A DNA stretch of 64,000 nt from Hyphomicrobiaceae bacterium (lineage in GTDB: Bacteria; Pseudomonadota; Alphaproteobacteria; Rhizobiales; Devosiaceae): the NCBI GenBank assembly GCA_020638065.1, contig JACKJG010000006.1, positions 124,001-188,000 of the forward strand, in the 5' to 3' direction. Positions within the stretch are counted from its first letter, which is position 1; each line of letters opens with the position of its first letter. The notes under the pieces were generated by a model. It ran no database searches and had not been told where the DNA came from. It saw only the letters and a list, made by a program, of their open reading frames with translations. Below, piece by piece: positions 34,758 through 43,847 of this stretch. Both the position numbers and the translations under genes were made by a program.

Positions 34758-37043
34758 CTAGTCCTCCAGCACCAGGACGGTTCCCGAAACGCCGTCAATC
34801 ATGCCTAGCGCGCCATCGGGGAGGTCAAGGGCGTTTTCCACCGAAACGATGCAGGGTATGCCATATTCCCGTGCCACGATTGCACTGTGGCTCAGCATGC
34901 CACCGGCTTCGGAAACGACGCCAGATGCTTTTGCAAAGACGGGCGTCCAGCTGACATCTGAAAATGGAATGACGATGATGTCGCCCGATTCGACCCGGCC
35001 GAAATCATCGAAGCCCCTCAGAACGCGGAATGGCCCTCTGGCCTGACCGCGGGCGACCCCCGTGCCTGTGAGTTCCTTGTGAGACCCATCTCCCGTGCGT
35101 CCGGGAAGCGGCTGGAAATTGTCGGTGTAAATCGCTTCCGGCATGCGGACGTCGCGCATGGCCTCGAACTGGTTCTTGCGATCTTCCAGCATTGCGGAAA
35201 TGGCCATGTTCGCATGTCCCGATACCAGGTCGCGCAGCTCCCCGATCTGGAGAAAGAATATGTCCGCCGCGTCGGCAAGCGTGCCGTCCCCGACCAGTTT
35301 GGCACCCAGCGTCAGAAAGGCGGGCCGCAACTGCGCATAGAGCCGCGCATAATGGTAGCTGACGTTCTCTCGAAACAATTGAAATCTTTGGGCCCGCTTG
35401 GCAACCAAGCGGATCATTCCGTGCCTGCCCTGCAGGGCGTCATCGAGGCTTTTGCTGGAGGTCGTCGTGGCCGGGGACGATCCGGATGTGACGCGTGCCA
35501 TTTCCAGCACATGATCCGTTCGCTCGCGCCAGGTTGCGAGCGCCAGATCGTTGGTGTTTTCGCTCAGATGACCAAACCGGGCCATGAAGTGTTCCAGTTC
35601 TCCAGTTGCGTCCAGACCTTCGGAAAGACGCCTGCCAATTTCGTTCAGATGGGGTTTCGGATTGAAGTCATCATAGTGCGCCATGTCCCGGGTCAGGTCG
35701 ATTTCCGAATAGTCGATACCGCGTTTTGCGAGGCTGCGCCTTAGCCAGGCCGCATACACGTTGGCGAGCACTGGAACGACAATGTTCAACTCCGCCGCAT
35801 GCCCGATTTCGGGCAACAATCGTTCAATTTTCGCAATCACCTGTGTCTGATCCAATATGGCCCAATCCTCGTGCTCACACTCGGCAATCACCCGTGAGAT
35901 CCAATCGACCTGTGAAGCGATCCGTTTTTCATATGCCCACAAATGGCCCGCAAATCCGAGAAGACGTGGCAGGCGCACGAGGAGTCTTTGCGGGGCCCTG
36001 AAGCGTGGCCTGGGCGTGTTGGGCAGCCCCATCATCACCTCCAGCGCGTCCGGCGGCATGCCGAGCAGCTCGAACACGCGGCCGAGGGCGGTCATGTTGA
36101 AATAGGACCTGAAGGCAAACTGCTTTGCCAGGTCTTCAGGCTTCAGGCCCGTCGGACCTACGCCGCGTTCGAGGAACCGGATCCAGGCCCCATTCACGAG
36201 TGGCACGTTGATCGACCAGACCAGTGGCGTGATCATGCCGGGCATGACCTCGCGGCTGATGCGATTCGAATAGAGCTTGACGTTTTCAAGGCCGGTGATC
36301 GGGCGTGCCTGCAGCCACCAGAGGGTCGCGCCGTCCCACGTCCATTCAAGATCGATCGGCTCTCCGAATGCTCTTTCAAGGCGTTCGGTTGTTTGCGCGA
36401 TCTCTTCAACGACGGGGCCGGGGAGAATTTCGTTTTGTGGCGATCCGATCAGCCCGCGGCCCCGCCACACATATCGTTCCGGCGTTACCCCCTGATCCAC
36501 GAGTTGGTCGCCCCGACCGGTGATCGCCTCGATGACGACTTCATTGAGGCCGGTCATCGGGTTTCTCGAAAACGCCACTCCGGAGACCTTGCCCCGGATC
36601 ATTTGCTGGACGACCACATGCTGCGCTGCGGGCCCGGCTGTTCCGTGGTAGGCGGAAACGCGATCGCCGGACGATGCAGCGAGCACTGCTTCCATGGCGC
36701 CAACAAGCCCGTGCGGAGCGGGCACATCGAGAACGGTTTCGAACTGACCGGCGAAGGATCTCTTGGCGTCATCCTCGATCATCGAAGCCGAACGCACTGC
36801 GAAACTGCCGGAAGGAAAGCGGGTGCTGACATCGGCCTGCGCCGGCGCTTCGTTCAGTTCCGGCACGTAGACACAATATTCCGGAACGCTCAGCCGCTTT
36901 TCGATCAGCCAGCCAAGCATTTTGGCCTTCGGCGCCTGGGCAGAGCCGAGCGCAGCGTATTCCTTTGCCGCGTAGAACCTCCCCAAGTTCCCATTCCCTC
37001 TTGTCGCCCGGATGCCTGAAACGCGCTTGAGCGGCCGCGTCAT
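34758..37043 (-). CDS. PEP/pyruvate-binding and PEP-utilizing mobile domain phosphotransferase
   Basis: About 761 residues. The N-terminal ATP-grasp (PPDK/PEP-synthase) domain has FPSGSFAVRSASMIEDD and GKVSGVAFSRNPMTG; it ends near residue 280 with DLEWTWDGATLWWLQARPI. A middle helical domain of about 380 residues follows. The last 110 residues are a swivel domain with GGMLSHSAIVAREYGIPCIV, carrying the phospho-histidine. The layout (ATP-grasp, central domain, His domain) matches rifampin phosphotransferases and PEP-synthase-like enzymes; the central domain decides the substrate and I do not recognise it. ATG 37043 is taken as start; a TTG at 37082 is possible. Operon with the PlsY-like gene. 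Confidence 0.85.
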   Translation of the reverse strand: MTRPLKRVSGIRATRGNGNLGRFYAAKEYAALGSAQAPKAKMLGWLIEKRLSVPEYCVYVPELNEAPAQADVSTRFPSGSFAVRSASMIEDDAKRSFAGQFETVLDVPAPHGLVGAMEAVLAASSGDRVSAYHGTAGPAAQHVVVQQMIRGKVSGVAFSRNPMTGLNEVVIEAITGRGDQLVDQGVTPERYVWRGRGLIGSPQNEILPGPVVEEIAQTTERLERAFGEPIDLEWTWDGATLWWLQARPITGLENVKLYSNRISREVMPGMITPLVWSINVPLVNGAWIRFLERGVGPTGLKPEDLAKQFAFRSYFNMTALGRVFELLGMPPDALEVMMGLPNTPRPRFRAPQRLLVRLPRLLGFAGHLWAYEKRIASQVDWISRVIAECEHEDWAILDQTQVIAKIERLLPEIGHAAELNIVVPVLANVYAAWLRRSLAKRGIDYSEIDLTRDMAHYDDFNPKPHLNEIGRRLSEGLDATGELEHFMARFGHLSENTNDLALATWRERTDHVLEMARVTSGSSPATTTSSKSLDDALQGRHGMIRLVAKRAQRFQLFRENVSYHYARLYAQLRPAFLTLGAKLVGDGTLADAADIFFLQIGELRDLVSGHANMAISAMLEDRKNQFEAMRDVRMPEAIYTDNFQPLPGRTGDGSHKELTGTGVARGQARGPFRVLRGFDDFGRVESGDIIVIPFSDVSWTPVFAKASGVVSEAGGMLSHSAIVAREYGIPCIVSVENALDLPDGALGMIDGVSGTVLVLED

Positions 37044-37203
37044 GAATTCCCGATAGTTCGGTCTACGCGCCCGGAACGTCAATGGATCTCCGAACGGCTT
37101 GATTTGCTGCTTGAGAGCGACGCCCGGAAGTTCACTTCCGGGCCCTGCCCATCAGCGCCTCGGCGCACTCACCACTGCATTGGGGAAAAATTGCAGGTGC
37201 GGA

Positions 37204-37280
37204 TGGTGATCCCGGCGCGATTCGAACGCGCGACCCTCAGATTAGGAATCTGATGCTCTATCCTGCTGAGCTACGGGACC
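37204..37280 (-). tRNA. tRNA-Arg (CCU anticodon)
   Basis: The minus strand reads GGTCCCGTAGCTCAGCAGG at the 5' side and folds into a normal cloverleaf. The anticodon loop is TTCCTAA, with anticodon CCU (codon AGG). The acceptor stem is GGTCCCG with CGGGATC, the T-arm includes GTTCGAATC, and CCA is encoded at the 3' end (37204-37206). Confidence 0.96.
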
Positions 37281-37466
37281 ATCCGTTGCCTCAATCGCAG
37301 AATTGAAGGGTGGCGTCAAACCCAGGCAAGCGGCCAGGGTTCTCTTTGAATGCGGTGCTCGCGTTGGTGGACGGTTGTTCTTTCGTTGACGGGGCGATTT
37401 GACCGGTTTCCGGGGCGCAAAACGCTATCCTGAATGGTCTGTTCTTGCCGAGGTGAAATTACCGGA

Positions 37467-37511
37467 TTGACAGCGGGTTGCATTTTGTTCAGGCTAACCG
37501 AAACGTTTCGG
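37467..37511 (+). promoter_or_regulatory. aglE promoter region with a LacI-type operator
   Basis: TTGACA (37467-37472) fits a -35 box; the -10 box is weak (AGGCTA at about 37491). A perfect 14-bp palindrome CCGAAACGTTTCGG (37498-37511) overlaps the expected start point. CGAAACGTTTCG is a typical LacI/GalR-family core and is expected for the repressor AglR. No such gene is in the window, so the repressor must be encoded elsewhere. Confidence 0.6.
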
Positions 37512-37606
37512 AAAAGCCCATTCGATACGGATCGGCACACCGGAATTGTTTGAAGTGGACGGGGGTTTGCGTTTGTCCCCGATCCAGAAGCTTTGGGAGG
37601 AAAATC

Positions 37607-38875
37607 ATGAAGCGTATTCTGCTTGCCAGCGTGTGCACGCTGGCATTTCCCGTGGGCACGGCTTTTGCCGAGCAGCTTACGGTTTTTGGTCCGTGGCTTG
37701 GCCCCGACCAGGAAAATGTCGAAAAAGTTCTGGCAGTTTATGCCGAGCAGTCCGGCAATGACGTGCGTTATGTGGGTTCGGACAGCTTCGAACAGCAGAT
37801 CGTCGTCGACCTTGAAGCCGGTTCGGCTGCCAATATCGCAGCATTCCCGCAGCCTGGCCTCGCCTCCGACATGGCGGCACGCGGTTTCCTGACCCCGATT
37901 GGCGACGATGTGGCCAACTGGGTTACGGAAAACTACGCAGCCGGCCCGTCGTGGGTTGCGCTGGGCACCTATGCCGGACCTGATGGCTCCAAGGCCTTCT
38001 ACGGTTTCCCGTTCAAGAACGACGTGAAGTCGCTGGTCTGGTACATCCCCGAAAACTTCGAGGATGCCGGCTATGAAGTGCCGACCACGATGGAAGAGTT
38101 GAAAGCTCTGACCGAACAGATCGTTGCAGATGGCGGAACGCCGTGGTGCATCGGGCTGGGTTCGGGTGCCGCGACCGGCTGGCCGGCCACCGACTGGGTG
38201 GAAGACCTGATGTTGCGCACGCAGCCGCCTGAAGTCTATGACGAGTGGGTATCGAACGAAATGCCGTTCAACGATCCGCGCGTTGTCGCCGCGATCGACG
38301 ACTTTGGCTGGTTCGCCCGTAACGATGCTTTCGTTGCCGGTGGTGCCGGTGCCGTGGCGACCACGGACTTCCGCGACTCGCCGAAGGGCCTCTTCTCGTC
38401 GCCGCCGCAGTGCTACATGCACCGTCAGGCATCGTTCATTCCGGCCTTCTTCCCTGAAGGCACGGCCGTGGGTACGGATGTGGATTTCTTCTACTTCCCG
38501 GCCTATGCGAGCAAGGATCTCGGAACCCCGGTTCTGGGTGCTGGCACGACCTGGACGATCACCAACGACAGCCCGGCTGCGCATGACTTCATCGCGTTCC
38601 TGCAGACCCCGGTCGCACACGAGACCTGGATGGGCCTGAAAGGCTTCCTGACCCCGTACAAGGGCGTCAATCCGGATGCCTTCTCGGATCCGACCCTCAG
38701 AAAGATGAACGACATTCTGCTCAATGCCACCACCTTCCGGTTTGACGGTTCCGACCTGATGCCGGGTGCGGTTGGCGCGGGTTCGTTCTGGACTGGTATG
38801 GTCGACTATGTGGGCGGCAAGTCCGCTCAGGCTGTGGCCGACGATATCCAGGCCAGCTGGGACGCCATCAAATAA
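37607..38875 (+). CDS. aglE: Alpha-glucoside ABC transporter substrate-binding protein
   Basis: A 422-residue periplasmic binding protein with signal MKRILLASVCTLAFPVGTAFA. The mature part contains VFGPWLGPDQENVEKVLAVY and ATGWPATDWVEDLMLR, as in AglE proteins for sucrose, maltose and trehalose-type alpha-glucosides. GGGAGG precedes the ATG. It opens the agl operon and is followed by an intercistronic hairpin before aglF. Confidence 0.92.
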   Translation: MKRILLASVCTLAFPVGTAFAEQLTVFGPWLGPDQENVEKVLAVYAEQSGNDVRYVGSDSFEQQIVVDLEAGSAANIAAFPQPGLASDMAARGFLTPIGDDVANWVTENYAAGPSWVALGTYAGPDGSKAFYGFPFKNDVKSLVWYIPENFEDAGYEVPTTMEELKALTEQIVADGGTPWCIGLGSGAATGWPATDWVEDLMLRTQPPEVYDEWVSNEMPFNDPRVVAAIDDFGWFARNDAFVAGGAGAVATTDFRDSPKGLFSSPPQCYMHRQASFIPAFFPEGTAVGTDVDFFYFPAYASKDLGTPVLGAGTTWTITNDSPAAHDFIAFLQTPVAHETWMGLKGFLTPYKGVNPDAFSDPTLRKMNDILLNATTFRFDGSDLMPGAVGAGSFWTGMVDYVGGKSAQAVADDIQASWDAIK

Positions 38876-38900
38876 GGCCGAACTGGCTTCGCAAACAAAA

Positions 38901-38923
38901 GGGCCCGGGGTTTCTCCGGGCTC
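38901..38923 (+). promoter_or_regulatory. Stem-loop between aglE and aglF
   Basis: GGGCCCGG (38901-38908) pairs with CCGGGCTC (38916-38923) with one G-U, closing a 7-nt loop. Little T follows, so it is more likely an mRNA-stabilising or attenuating hairpin than a full terminator, letting binding protein exceed permease. Confidence 0.55.
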
Positions 38924-39002
38924 TTGACGGCTAAACCGGAGGACCTGCCGACAGGAACACCTGCGACGGGTTTGCATCCGGGGACTTCAGGGGGAGGGTC
39001 TT

Positions 39003-40532
39003 ATGCATCCGGCATTGCAGGGATTGATCGTTGTCACCATCGTCGTCAGCGCCGCGATGGGATACTATTATTTCTCCAACCTTTTCCTCGATCGGTTCAT
39101 ATTTCCGCGGCGTGCCTTCGACGCGGATGACGCGCGCAAGCGCACATGGCTTGGGCTTCTGACGCTCATCATTGCGCCGGTCCTCGGCTATTTCGTCCTG
39201 TCTGTCGTCGTGCCCTGGATGGGTTCAGGCCTGGCCTTCTTCGATGCCGGCGTGAAGGACCTTTCGGCCATCGGAAGCACAGCGTCGATCGGTGCTTTCT
39301 GGAGTGGGGTTGCCAGTTTCGTGACCGGCGTGCTGCTGATGGTCGTGTCAGTGGCGCTGGCGGTTGTGGGCTATGCCCTGTTCGTTCTGGCTTTCATTCT
39401 TCTGGTCGCGTTCCTGCGGATCGTGCTGGCTGCGGTCCTGAAGTTGGGCGGGATGTCCTCGTGGGCGCTGTTCGGCGGGATCGGTTTGGCTGTCCTCGCA
39501 TCGGCGGTGTCAAGCTTCGGCGCGGATTGGGGCATTTTGCCGGTTCTGTCCGTGGTTGGACTGATCGCGGCGGCCTGGGCTGTCATTCATGCGCTGAGGG
39601 TTCAGGGGCAATTGGTGCCGGCGTCCAGCGTGGGCGACAATGTGAACAATGCGACCGCGCTCAGACCGTGGTTTTTCCTGTTCCCGGCTCTGTTTGCCCT
39701 TTGTCTCTATCTTGCCTACCCGGTTTTCGAAACGCTGCGTCTGAGCCTCACCGAGCGCGTGTTTCTTGCGGACGGTCCGGTGCCTTACATCTATCAATGG
39801 GCGGGTCTTGATAATTACGCCCAGATGTTTGCCGAGCCGAAATTCTGGGAAGCCGTGCGCAACAATTTCCTCTGGCTTCTGGTGGTGCCGGCCCTCTCGA
39901 CCGGGTTCGGCCTGTTGGTTGCCCAGCTGACCGACCGGCTGAGCTGGGGCAATGTGGTCAAGTCCCTGATCTTCATGCCCATGGCGATCAGCTTTGTCGG
40001 TGCGTCGGTCATCTGGAAACTGGTCTATGACTTCCGGCCCGAAGGCACGGAGCAGATCGGCATCCTCAACGCGATCATGGTCGTTTTCGGCGGTGAACCT
40101 CAGACCTGGCTCACGATGCCGTTCTGGAACAATTTCTTCCTCATGGTAGTTCTGATCTGGATTCAGACCGGATTTGCGATGGTGATCCTGTCGGCGGCCC
40201 TGCGCGGCATTCCCGAGGAAACGATCGAGGCGGCCATCGTCGATGGCGCCAACCCGTTCCAGATCTTTTTCCGGATCAAGGTGCCGCAGATTGCGGGGAC
40301 CATTCTGGTGGTCTGGACCACGATCACGCTGACTGTGCTCAAGGTGTTCGATATCGTTTTCGCCATGACCAACGGGCAATGGGAAACCCAGGTTCTGGCC
40401 AATTACATGTACGACAAATTGTTCCGGGCGTCCGACTGGGGTTTGGGGTCGGCTTCAGCGATCATCATCATGTTGCTGGTGACACCGATCCTGGTCTGGA
40501 ATGTGCGCAACGCGCGCAAAGAAATGCGCTAG
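39003..40532 (+). CDS. aglF: Alpha-glucoside ABC transporter permease, with a large N-terminal insertion
   Basis: A 509-residue CUT1 permease. The first helix is followed by YYYFSNLFLDRFIFP, the AglF N-terminal signature, but the permease core (LRPWFFLFPALFALCLYLAY) begins only near residue 220. From memory, AglF proteins are about 330-350 residues and join these two parts directly. Here roughly 170 residues, with four or five extra helices (for instance VTGVLLMVVSVALAVVGYAL), separate them. The EAA loop is ETIEAAIVDGANPFQIFFRI. The insertion is rich in Ala, Val and Gly. It should still form the importer channel with AglG. Confidence 0.9.
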   Translation: MHPALQGLIVVTIVVSAAMGYYYFSNLFLDRFIFPRRAFDADDARKRTWLGLLTLIIAPVLGYFVLSVVVPWMGSGLAFFDAGVKDLSAIGSTASIGAFWSGVASFVTGVLLMVVSVALAVVGYALFVLAFILLVAFLRIVLAAVLKLGGMSSWALFGGIGLAVLASAVSSFGADWGILPVLSVVGLIAAAWAVIHALRVQGQLVPASSVGDNVNNATALRPWFFLFPALFALCLYLAYPVFETLRLSLTERVFLADGPVPYIYQWAGLDNYAQMFAEPKFWEAVRNNFLWLLVVPALSTGFGLLVAQLTDRLSWGNVVKSLIFMPMAISFVGASVIWKLVYDFRPEGTEQIGILNAIMVVFGGEPQTWLTMPFWNNFFLMVVLIWIQTGFAMVILSAALRGIPEETIEAAIVDGANPFQIFFRIKVPQIAGTILVVWTTITLTVLKVFDIVFAMTNGQWETQVLANYMYDKLFRASDWGLGSASAIIIMLLVTPILVWNVRNARKEMR

Positions 40533-40544
40533 GGGGAGGGGAAC

Positions 40545-41696
40545 ATGGACAATATTGCAGGCAGCAAATCCAGTCTTTCCTGGGCGGTCAATATCTCGGT
40601 TGTCATTCTGGTCGTGCTGTGGCTCTTCCCCACGGTCGGACTGCTCATCAGTTCGTTCCGGACGGCGGATCAGATTGCCAGCAGCGGTTGGTGGCAATCG
40701 ATGCTGCCGACCCAACAGAACCTCGTCATCAGAACAGCTGACCCGGCGGAAAGCCGGGTTCTGCAAGGCGGCCGCTACGTGATTGAGGACAACCTCTTCG
40801 GCGGCGCCGATGGCGGGCAGATCTCCGTCTGGGGAACCTCGTCGCAGAACATCAATGCCTACAATGCCGGGGACACTGCCGACCTGGGCGATGGCGAAAC
40901 GCTGAGCGTGCAGGCGAACGGCGACTATGTCTGGTCCGGCAATGACGAGCAGATTTCAGGCCGTGGGCAGCGCGTTTTCGTGACAGCAGTCACGCCGCCG
41001 GAATTCACGACGGCGAACTATGAGAAAGTGCTTTATTCCGGATCGACGACCGATTCGATGGCGAAGGCCTTCTTCAACACGCTGACGGTGACGATTCCGG
41101 CGACGATCATTCCGATCGCCTTTGCGGCCTTTGCCGCCTATGCGCTGGCCTGGATGGATTTTCCGGGCCGCGGGCTGTTGATCGCATTCATCGTGGGCCT
41201 GTTGGTGGTTCCGTTGCAGCTTGCGCTCATTCCGCTTCTGAAACTTCATCTGCAGATCGGGATCGGCAAGGGCTATCTGGGTACCTGGCTGGCGCATACC
41301 GGGTTCGGGCTACCATTGGCGATCTATCTGTTGCGCAATTATATGGTCGGCCTGCCGCGTGACATTATCGAAAACGCCAAGGTCGACGGGGCAACGGATT
41401 TCCAGATTTTCACCCGCATCATTCTGCCGCTGAGCTTCCCGGCACTGGCCTCGTTCTCCATCTTCCAGTTTCTCTGGGTGTGGAATGATCTGCTTGTGGC
41501 CAAGGTGTTCCTGATCGATGCGACCGGCGAGACCACGGTGATGACCAACCAGATCGTGGAGCTGTTGGGCACGCGCGGGGGCAATTGGGAGATCCTCGCA
41601 ACCGCCGCATTCGTTTCGATCGCGGTACCGCTGATCGTGTTCTTCGCGATGCAGCGGTTCCTGGTTCGCGGTCTGCTGGCCGGGTCGGTGAAATGA
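40545..41696 (+). CDS. aglG: Alpha-glucoside ABC transporter permease AglG
   Basis: A 383-residue permease. After the first helix, about 110 residues form a periplasmic domain (beginning DQIASSGWWQSM and including RYVIEDNLFGG), as in AglG. The core then follows, with EAA loop IIENAKVDGATDFQIFTRII. GGGGGAGGGG lies before the ATG. In known agl operons aglA follows; here only 91 bases separate aglG from aglK. Confidence 0.93.
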   Translation: MDNIAGSKSSLSWAVNISVVILVVLWLFPTVGLLISSFRTADQIASSGWWQSMLPTQQNLVIRTADPAESRVLQGGRYVIEDNLFGGADGGQISVWGTSSQNINAYNAGDTADLGDGETLSVQANGDYVWSGNDEQISGRGQRVFVTAVTPPEFTTANYEKVLYSGSTTDSMAKAFFNTLTVTIPATIIPIAFAAFAAYALAWMDFPGRGLLIAFIVGLLVVPLQLALIPLLKLHLQIGIGKGYLGTWLAHTGFGLPLAIYLLRNYMVGLPRDIIENAKVDGATDFQIFTRIILPLSFPALASFSIFQFLWVWNDLLVAKVFLIDATGETTVMTNQIVELLGTRGGNWEILATAAFVSIAVPLIVFFAMQRFLVRGLLAGSVK

Positions 41697-41787
41697 TGCG
41701 GGTGGATGAAATCACTACAACAGGGGTGCTCGGTCAGGGCTGCAAGAGCGCCCCTGTGAGCCAAATTCTTTTGAGGAGGGCATAGAC

Positions 41788-42876
41788 GTGGCTGGATTGA
41801 AGCTGACGGATATCGGCAAGAAATACGGAGAGAATGTCGAGGTTCTCAAAGGCATCAATCTCGACATCAAGCAGGGTGAGCTGATCGTCTTTGTCGGTCC
41901 CTCGGGCTGCGGGAAGTCAACCTTGCTGCGCATGGTCGCCGGACTTGAAAAGATCACGTCTGGAACGCTCGAGATCGACGGGGTTCTGGTCAACGATGTG
42001 CCACCGGCCCAACGCGGCATCGCCATGGTGTTCCAGACCTACGCGCTTTATCCGCACATGACGGTCAAGGACAATATGAGCTTCGCGCTCAAACTGGCCG
42101 GCAAGAGCGCGGCCGAGATCGACGAAGCCGTGGGCAAGGCCGCCAGGATATTGCAGCTTGAACCCTATCTCGACCGTTTGCCCAAGGCGCTGTCGGGTGG
42201 CCAGCGGCAACGCGTCGCCATCGGCCGGGCCATTGTGCGCGATCCGAAAGTCTATCTGTTCGATGAGCCGCTCTCCAACCTCGATGCCGCATTGCGTGTT
42301 GCGACCCGTATCGAGATTGCGCAACTCAAGGAATCGATGCCCGATTCCACGATGATCTACGTGACGCACGATCAGGTGGAAGCCATGACGCTGGCGACCC
42401 GGATCGTGGTTCTGGCCAACAAGGGCATTGCTCAGGTCGGTACGCCGCTCGAACTTTACGAGCGGCCCGAAAACGAGTTCGTGGCGCAGTTCATCGGCTC
42501 GCCGGCAATGAACCTCCTGCCCGGCCAGATCATCGAGACCGGCAAGCAGACCAAGATCAAGCTCGACATGGGTGGCGTCGCGGTTTCGGCCGTGCCCACA
42601 AACGATGTCGACAAGGGCCTCAAGGTCAATATCGGGGTCAGGCCCGAAGACTTCGTGGCGACCGACGGTGATGCCATTTACGAGGGCACGGTCAATCTGA
42701 CTGAAGCACTCGGAGAGGTCACCATCCTCTATTTCGATCGCGACGACAGTGAATCACCCATGATTGCCAAGCTGCCGGGCATTCATGCCCATCTGCGTGG
42801 GCAGAAAACCAAACTGACGGCCGACCCGGCCAAGGTTCAGGTGTTCCACGACGGGCACTCGCTTTACTACCGCTGA
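41788..42876 (+). CDS. aglK: Alpha-glucoside ABC transporter ATP-binding protein
   Basis: A 362-residue CUT1 ATPase with Walker A GPSGCGKST, signature LSGGQRQR, Walker B VYLFDEPLSNLD and H-loop VTHDQVEAMTL, plus a C-terminal regulatory domain. The start is a GTG preceded by GAGGAGGG. It powers the AglF/AglG channel and ends before a strong terminator. Confidence 0.93.
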   Translation: MAGLKLTDIGKKYGENVEVLKGINLDIKQGELIVFVGPSGCGKSTLLRMVAGLEKITSGTLEIDGVLVNDVPPAQRGIAMVFQTYALYPHMTVKDNMSFALKLAGKSAAEIDEAVGKAARILQLEPYLDRLPKALSGGQRQRVAIGRAIVRDPKVYLFDEPLSNLDAALRVATRIEIAQLKESMPDSTMIYVTHDQVEAMTLATRIVVLANKGIAQVGTPLELYERPENEFVAQFIGSPAMNLLPGQIIETGKQTKIKLDMGGVAVSAVPTNDVDKGLKVNIGVRPEDFVATDGDAIYEGTVNLTEALGEVTILYFDRDDSESPMIAKLPGIHAHLRGQKTKLTADPAKVQVFHDGHSLYYR

Positions 42877-42918
42877 GACCGGGCGAAACCGGATCGGCAC
42901 AACCTCCCAGACGACCTG

Positions 42919-42952
42919 TCCCCTCCGCGTGATCCGGAGGGGATTTCTTTTT
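42919..42952 (+). terminator. Rho-independent terminator of the agl operon
   Basis: A 9-bp perfect stem (42919-42927 with 42935-42943) with a 7-nt loop is followed by ATTTCTTTTTG. Confidence 0.88.
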
Positions 42953-43046
42953 GTTGCCGGGCAGGTGCGTTCCTCGTGCAAAAAGCATATGATTCTGCCG
43001 TAATTTCGTGCCGATAATGCCGGCACTTTGGTTTGAGGCGGCAAAC

Positions 43047-43847
43047 GTGAACGGGCTTTCAAAAGCACTTGCGGTTGGTAGCTTGCTCAGCGGCATGCTG
43101 AGCGGGTCTGCCTTGGCCTGCGATGCGCTTCAGCCCGGCCCGAGCGGAATTGTTGCCGAGATCATTGATGGGGACACGCTGCTTCTGGCCGACGGCGCCA
43201 AGGTGCGCCTGATCGGCATTCAGGCGCCCAAGCTGGCACAGGGGCGCGAGGGCATGGTGGATTGGCCGCTCGCCAACGTGGCCCGTAATGCCCTTTCCGA
43301 CCTGGTGAGGGGCAAGCGCGTGCAATTGCGCTACGCACAGACTGCGAAGGATCGCTATGGGCGGCTTCTGGCGCATGTCTTCGTTGAACCAAATGACATT
43401 TGGGTACAGCAGGAGATGCTCGAACGCGGTCTGGCGCGGACCTATTCGCTCGCGGACAACCGGCTTTGCCTTGACGAACTCTACCGGGCAGAAGCCCGGG
43501 CCCGGGCCGAGCGCGCCGGCATCTGGTCGGACAGTTTTTATGCTATCCGGAGTGCGGGCCAGCCGGAGAAGATTGCAGCCCTGGCCGGACAATTCGAACT
43601 GGTCGAGGGGGCCGTGCAAAGCACCGGTCATTCCGGTGGGCGCGTCTATCTCAATTTCGGAACGGATTATTCGAAGGATTTCACCATTGTCATCAATGCG
43701 GACGGCTTGCGCTTGTTTGAGGCAGCGGGCATTGATCCCGATGAGCTTGATGGTGCCCTGATCCGGGTGCGCGGCTGGATCGACCTTTATGGCGGGCCGC
43801 GCATCATGGTCACCCATCCCGAACAGATTGAGGTTTTGGCGCGGTGA
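43047..43847 (+). CDS. Thermonuclease (SNase-like) family protein
   Basis: A 266-residue exported protein. A signal peptide precedes ACDALQPGPSG. The SNase-like fold shows IVAEIIDGDTLLLADGAKVR, LIGIQAPKL (ligand Asp replaced by Lys context), YGRLLAHVFV and ALEM-like QQEMLERGLARTY. A C-terminal domain of about 90 residues resembles an OB-type nucleic-acid fold (LDGALIRVRGWIDLYGGPRI). Nuclease activity is not certain. The GTG at 43047, preceded by GAGG, is favoured over that at 43008. Its stop overlaps the protease start. Confidence 0.87.
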   Translation: MNGLSKALAVGSLLSGMLSGSALACDALQPGPSGIVAEIIDGDTLLLADGAKVRLIGIQAPKLAQGREGMVDWPLANVARNALSDLVRGKRVQLRYAQTAKDRYGRLLAHVFVEPNDIWVQQEMLERGLARTYSLADNRLCLDELYRAEARARAERAGIWSDSFYAIRSAGQPEKIAALAGQFELVEGAVQSTGHSGGRVYLNFGTDYSKDFTIVINADGLRLFEAAGIDPDELDGALIRVRGWIDLYGGPRIMVTHPEQIEVLAR

